Origin: Lachnospira sp. UBA3790
Lineage (GTDB): Bacteria; Bacillota; Clostridia; Lachnospirales; Lachnospiraceae
Length of the DNA: 64,000 nucleotides
Direction: 5' to 3'
Assembly (NCBI GenBank): GCA_002369135.1
Contig: DFEY01000001.1
Location: forward strand, 62,001 to 126,000
The first letter of the stretch is position 1. Every line of letters begins with the position of its first letter. The translations under genes and the position numbers were made by a program. Positions 60,620-64,000 of this stretch are shown here, one piece after another. The notes under the pieces were generated by a model, which had not been told where the DNA came from, searched no databases, and worked only from the letters and a program-made list of their open reading frames with translations.

Positions 60620-62761
60620 ATGAAAAAAATCATTAGTATACTTCTTTGTATAGCATTAATCGCGACATCCTTTGGAGTGGGCGCAGAAGTTTCGGCGGCA
60701 AAGAAAAATACGGAAACAAAAAACGTTAAGCTTGAAGCTAAAAAGAAGAAAAAATCCAAAAAGAAGAAAAAAGCTAAAATTGGAATAAAGGCAATGGACA
60801 TTTGTTATTCGGCGTATGGCAATGAAAAGAAACTTTCGGATGGTCATATGCTTGTAAAAGAAAGTGTAGCAAACGCAAAGAAAAAAGGAAAATACACTGC
60901 CAAAATTTCAAACAAAAAGATTGCAAGTGTGGCAAAAGATTCCAAAAAGAGACAGTATATCTATGCGAAAAAGCCGGGAAAGACAAAGGCTAAAATATAT
61001 GAGAAACTAAAAAATCACAAAAAAAGATATTTAGGAAAAATCACAGTAAGAGTTACTAAAAATGATATGTCGAGCACTGCAGCTACTATGTTTATGGACT
61101 ATAAATATAAAGGATTTTCTAATGTATTTATTAAACATCACTTAGGTAAGAATACTCATAATCTCGATAGTCAGATTAAAAACTTCCTTATAGGAAATAA
61201 GAAATTTGGTTCTAAGTATAAAACGACTGACTTCACAGTAAAGTATGACGTGAATATGGGAGGACAGTATTTCAATCTTTCTGACAAAGGAATCATCTCA
61301 GGAATTAAAAATGGAACAGGTGAGGTGTGCGCTAAAATTACATTTAAAGATGGTTCGGATATAGATATATACCCATCAGTGCATGTGTTTGGCTATGCCA
61401 TCCAAAAAGTGCCAGGTTATTCCTTAAACACTATTCAGGATAAGGTGATTGGCCTTAATGAGCCTATCAAATTGGAAGATGGTTCTATGAGACCTCAAAC
61501 ACACTTTAATAATGCGGCCACTACATTGGAGTTTAAGTATGTAAACGACACGATACAAGAAAAAAAGAAAATGTATGCAGCGGTTGAGCGAAGTGATAGC
61601 CAAAAATCTCAATACACTACCGCAATCTACAACGGCACCAGAGACAAAGTAATAGAATTTTTGGGCGCAGACCCAGAGAAGCATACATGTTTCTACACAG
61701 AGAGTACAACAGATGGACTTAACAAACTTGCTTCTGCGCTTGTAACCAGCAAGAAAGACATAGTTCTTTGTACTAGGATTGAGCACCATGCTAATGATTT
61801 AAGTTGGCGCGAGCGTTGCAAAGTAAAATACGCAGAAGTAGATTCTAAGGGTAGGGTAAAATATAATGAATTAAAGAAAATTCTAAAGAAATATAATAAG
61901 AAGAAAAAGAAAAAAATCAAGATAGTATCTATTACAGCGGCTTCTAATGTAACAGGCTATGTAACTGACGTTCACAAAGTAGCAAAACTTGCGCACAAGT
62001 ACGGAGCAAAGTTGGTAGTGGACGGAGCGCAGATAGTTGCACATAGAAAATTCTCTATGGTAGGCAATGTAAAAGATCCGAAAGATGATATAGATTTCTT
62101 CGCATTCTCAGCACACAAGATGTACTCGCCAGAAGGTGGCGGAGCTGTGATAGGACTCACAAAAGTTTTGAACAAACATAAACCGATGTTCTACGGTGGT
62201 GGAACTATCAAAGTGGTAGGAGACAACTGGGTATATTGGAAAAAGGCGCCTGAGGTTTATGAGGCAGGTTCACCTGACTATTTAGCAGTGGTAGGACTAG
62301 GCGCAGCTATCGATTGTCTGTCTACTATCGGACTTAACAATATACAGGCGCATGAACAAGTGTTGATTAAAAAACTTATAGCTGGACTAAAGAAATTGCC
62401 GAAGGTAATTATCTATGGTGACACGGTGAATATATCTGACAAGACTGGCGTGGTAACGTTCAACTTCCACGATATCAACACGGCATACCTTGCTCAAAGA
62501 CTTGCTAAATATGCCGGTATTGATACACGACGTGGAGCATTTTGCGCACATCCTTATGTATGGCGATTGATGGGAATTAGTGACGAGACCGCCAAAGGAT
62601 TCAAAAACTGTACCGACGAAAACACAGCAGGTATGGTAAGAATTAGTTTTGCGGCGTATAGCACCGAGGCAGATATAGATTATTTCTTTGAACAGATGCC
62701 AGCAGTTATGGATCAAGCAAGAAAACTTACCCAGCAAAGCCCAGCAGATCCAGAATATTAA
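60620..62761 (+). CDS. Apparently exported class V aminotransferase / cysteine-desulfurase-like protein
   Basis: This 713-aa protein starts with a clear signal peptide (MKKIISILLCIALIATSFGV, cleavage near VSA/A at about residue 31). A very Lys-rich segment and a Big-like beta region follow (about 50-260). The rest (about 280-713) is a fold type I PLP enzyme of the NifS/SufS/class V group: TESTTDGLNKLASAL, the EHHAND segment, ITAASNVTGYVTDV, VDGAQIVAH and FSAHKMYSPEGGG with PLP lysine Lys500. RRGAFCAHP holds a late Cys. Such enzymes are normally cytoplasmic, so export is unusual. GAGGAGG lies 6-12 bases before the ATG. The next gene is a glutaminase-less GMP synthase 14 bases later. The substrate is unknown. 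Confidence 0.82.
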   Translation: MKKIISILLCIALIATSFGVGAEVSAAKKNTETKNVKLEAKKKKKSKKKKKAKIGIKAMDICYSAYGNEKKLSDGHMLVKESVANAKKKGKYTAKISNKKIASVAKDSKKRQYIYAKKPGKTKAKIYEKLKNHKKRYLGKITVRVTKNDMSSTAATMFMDYKYKGFSNVFIKHHLGKNTHNLDSQIKNFLIGNKKFGSKYKTTDFTVKYDVNMGGQYFNLSDKGIISGIKNGTGEVCAKITFKDGSDIDIYPSVHVFGYAIQKVPGYSLNTIQDKVIGLNEPIKLEDGSMRPQTHFNNAATTLEFKYVNDTIQEKKKMYAAVERSDSQKSQYTTAIYNGTRDKVIEFLGADPEKHTCFYTESTTDGLNKLASALVTSKKDIVLCTRIEHHANDLSWRERCKVKYAEVDSKGRVKYNELKKILKKYNKKKKKKIKIVSITAASNVTGYVTDVHKVAKLAHKYGAKLVVDGAQIVAHRKFSMVGNVKDPKDDIDFFAFSAHKMYSPEGGGAVIGLTKVLNKHKPMFYGGGTIKVVGDNWVYWKKAPEVYEAGSPDYLAVVGLGAAIDCLSTIGLNNIQAHEQVLIKKLIAGLKKLPKVIIYGDTVNISDKTGVVTFNFHDINTAYLAQRLAKYAGIDTRRGAFCAHPYVWRLMGISDETAKGFKNCTDENTAGMVRISFAAYSTEADIDYFFEQMPAVMDQARKLTQQSPADPEY

Positions 62762-62775
62762 AAGGAGGAATAAAA

Positions 62776-63759
62776 ATGGTATACGACAGAAGACCAGATG
62801 ATATGGAAAGAATTACAACACCTGAGCTTGCAAACGCATTTATAGACGAGCAAGTACAGGCTGTTAAGGAACAAGTAGGAGATAAAAAGGTATTGCTTGC
62901 ACTTTCTGGTGGAGTAGATTCATCAGTAGTGGCAGCGCTTCTTATCAAAGCGATTGGTGACCAGCTCACATGCGTGCATGTAAACCACGGATTGCTACGC
63001 AAGGGTGAGCCAGAGCAGGTAATAGAAGTATTCCAAAACCAGATGAACGCAAATCTAGTTTATGTGGATGCTACAGATAGATTTTTGGACAAGCTAGCAG
63101 GAGTAGACGATCCTGAGACAAAGAGAATGATAATCGGAAATGAGTTTATTGAGGTCTTTGCAGAGGAAGCAAGAAAGCTAGAAGGCGTAGAATTCTTGGC
63201 ACAGGGAACAATCTGGCCAGATATTCTAGAGAGTGAAGATGGAATAAAAGCACACCACAATGCAGGAGGACTTCCAGAAGATTTAAACTTTGAACTAGTA
63301 GAGCCAGTAAAAATTCTATTCAAAGACGAAGTAAGAATGGTGGGAGATGCACTAGGACTTCCTGAAAATATGGTTTACAGACAACCATTCCCAGGCCCAG
63401 GTTTAGGAGTAAGATGTCCAGGCGCTATCACAAGAGATAGATTAGAGGCTGTTCGCGAATCAGATGCAATCCTTCGTGAGGAATTTGAAAAAGCAGGATT
63501 GGCTGGCAAAGTTTGGCAGTACTTTACAGTGGTACCAGACTTTAGATCAACAGGCGTGAAAGATGGCAAGCGTGCATTCGAGTGGATGTGCATCATCCGT
63601 GCAGTAAACACAAAAGATGCAATGACAGCAGAAATCGAGCACGTGCCATTCGACCTAATGCAGAAATTAGTAGATAGAATTACACACGAAGTCCCAGGAA
63701 TAAACCGAGTACTATACGATATGACACCAAAGCCTACGGGTACTATCGAATATGAATAA
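62776..63759 (+). CDS. GMP synthase ATP-pyrophosphatase subunit without glutaminase (second GuaA)
   Basis: This 327-aa protein corresponds to the C-terminal two-thirds of GuaA: LALSGGVDSSVVAALL (about 41-56), HVNHGLLRKGEPEQVIEVF, AQGTIWPDILES, RQPFPGPGLGVRCPG and the C-terminal KPTGTIEYE. The class I glutaminase domain is absent, like archaeal GuaAb. AAAGGAGG precedes the start. A complete GuaA is encoded at 47791, so this copy may use free ammonia, pair with a glutaminase elsewhere or act on another substrate. It is co-transcribed with the exported PLP protein. Confidence 0.9.
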   Translation: MVYDRRPDDMERITTPELANAFIDEQVQAVKEQVGDKKVLLALSGGVDSSVVAALLIKAIGDQLTCVHVNHGLLRKGEPEQVIEVFQNQMNANLVYVDATDRFLDKLAGVDDPETKRMIIGNEFIEVFAEEARKLEGVEFLAQGTIWPDILESEDGIKAHHNAGGLPEDLNFELVEPVKILFKDEVRMVGDALGLPENMVYRQPFPGPGLGVRCPGAITRDRLEAVRESDAILREEFEKAGLAGKVWQYFTVVPDFRSTGVKDGKRAFEWMCIIRAVNTKDAMTAEIEHVPFDLMQKLVDRITHEVPGINRVLYDMTPKPTGTIEYE

Positions 63760-63901
63760 GCTATGAGGTTAATAGACGAAAAGAAAAAGAACCGAGAAGG
63801 AATTTATTTCTTCTCGGTTCTTTTTCTTTTTGGATATTGGGCGACAGCCCACAGTGAGAACGCTGTGCGTTCGAACTGAATAACCTCGTAGCTTATTCAT
63901 A
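63751..63901. repeat. Long inverted repeat enclosing a terminator and small hairpins
   Basis: The arms 63751-63773 (which include the GuaA-like stop) and 63879-63901 are complementary at 21 of 23 positions. Inside lie the terminator at 63779-63830, GGGC-GACA-GCCC (63839-63850) and GAACG-CTGTG-CGTTC (63858-63872). The RNA could fold into a large multi-branched structure. No gene is convincing within it. Confidence 0.65.
63779..63830 (+). terminator. Terminator after the second GMP synthase
   Basis: A 21-bp stem (63779-63799 with 63810-63830) and a 10-base loop, ending in T-rich sequence. Confidence 0.9.
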
Positions 63902-63918
63902 ATGAAACATAAAAACAC

Positions 63919-63949
63919 TTGACCTGGGGGTAACCCCCAAGAATATAAT
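63919..63949 (+). promoter_or_regulatory. MerR-type promoter with palindrome in a 19-bp spacer
   Basis: TTGACC (63919-63924) and TATAAT (63944-63949) are 19 bp apart. The spacer holds the near-perfect palindrome TGGGGGTAACCCCCA (63925-63939). An overlong 19-bp spacer with a dyad inside is the hallmark of MerR-family activated promoters. The gene starts 30 bases later. Confidence 0.7.
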
Positions 63950-63978
63950 TGCAACATATAAAAAAGGAAGGTACTTAC

Positions 63979-64000
63979 ATGGATGAGAACACAACTAATA
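63979..64000 (+). CDS. 5' end of an unknown gene (cut by the window)
   Basis: An ATG at 63979 follows AAGGAAGG and opens a frame starting MDENTTN. Only seven codons are inside the window, so no family can be named. It is the gene controlled by the MerR-type promoter just upstream. Confidence 0.6.

Noticed and set aside
63769..63957. 62-codon minus-strand frame at the right end
   Set aside because: It overlaps the terminator, hairpins and MerR-type promoter, has Lys-run composition from the terminator arm, and lacks a ribosome binding site.
1..64000. tRNA, rRNA, CRISPR arrays, prophage genes
   Set aside because: No cloverleaf, rRNA segment, regularly spaced repeat array or phage structural gene was recognised by eye; a tRNAscan or CRISPR finder run would settle this.

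Overview
The window reads as a chromosomal segment of a low-GC, Gram-positive anaerobe of the Lachnospiraceae/Eubacteriales type. The evidence is AT-rich DNA with strong AGGAGG-like ribosome binding sites, an 8-Fe ferredoxin, a class A flavodiiron protein (FprA), GdpP and FtsEX, acyl-ACP thioesterase, and many Lys-rich exported proteins with Big_2, Fn3 and BspA-type repeats. The genus cannot be fixed from sequence alone. I saw no rRNA, tRNA, CRISPR array, transposase or integrase.

Layout: 1-2.5 kb holds gdpP (3' part), rplI and dnaB on +. 2.5-7 kb holds ferredoxin, a two-component system and mutS2 on -. 7-10.3 kb holds yhaM, lgt and a TrmA/RlmD-type rRNA methyltransferase. 10.4-14.3 kb is a TetR, AsnB-like, lipoprotein, FprA operon. 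14.4-16.7 kb holds an exported ComEC-like metallo-hydrolase and a membrane protein on -. 16.8-22.6 kb holds a thioesterase, a shared sugar-ABC ATPase and a 1184-aa surface beta-helix protein. 22.7-34.2 kb is a long + run: PucR-type regulator, ftsEX, M23 hydrolase, S41 protease, PII-like protein, antiporter, uvrBA. 34.2-38.4 kb has an exported SGNH-like protein, two small membrane proteins and the nickel-pincer cofactor genes larB, larE, larC1 and larC2. 38.5-41.9 kb has an HTH-DUF3990 module fused by overlap to nadA, then mnmA. 42-46.2 kb is a secreted-protein and MBOAT O-acetylation locus. 46.2-49.4 kb holds hipBA with a three-operator control region and guaA. 49.4-54.3 kb is an operon of two MATE transporters, one carrying a histidine-kinase-like ATPase domain, with a membrane PP2C (SpoIIE-type) phosphatase and a STAS anti-anti-sigma factor. 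54.4-58.8 kb is a cassette of three secreted Lys-rich proteins bounded by 153-bp direct repeats derived from the 3' end of the neighbouring VOC gene. 58.7-60.5 kb holds VOC and a third MATE on -. 60.6-63.8 kb holds an aminotransferase/cysteine-desulfurase-like protein with an apparent signal peptide, and a second, glutaminase-less GMP synthase. The window ends at a MerR-type promoter driving a truncated gene.

How the parts fit: most of the window is housekeeping (replication, repair, division, NAD, tRNA thiolation, purines) with accessory blocks inserted between. The strongest candidates for something little described are (i) the MATE-ATPase / PP2C / STAS partner-switching operon, (ii) the apparently exported PLP enzyme with its unusual GMP synthase neighbour, (iii) the O-acetylation locus with Cys-containing SGNH-like proteins, (iv) the repeat-bounded cassette with a papain-like secreted protein, and (v) the HTH-ADP-ribosyltransferase-like module coupled to nadA. 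All positions, motifs and hairpins were read by eye; no homology search was run.
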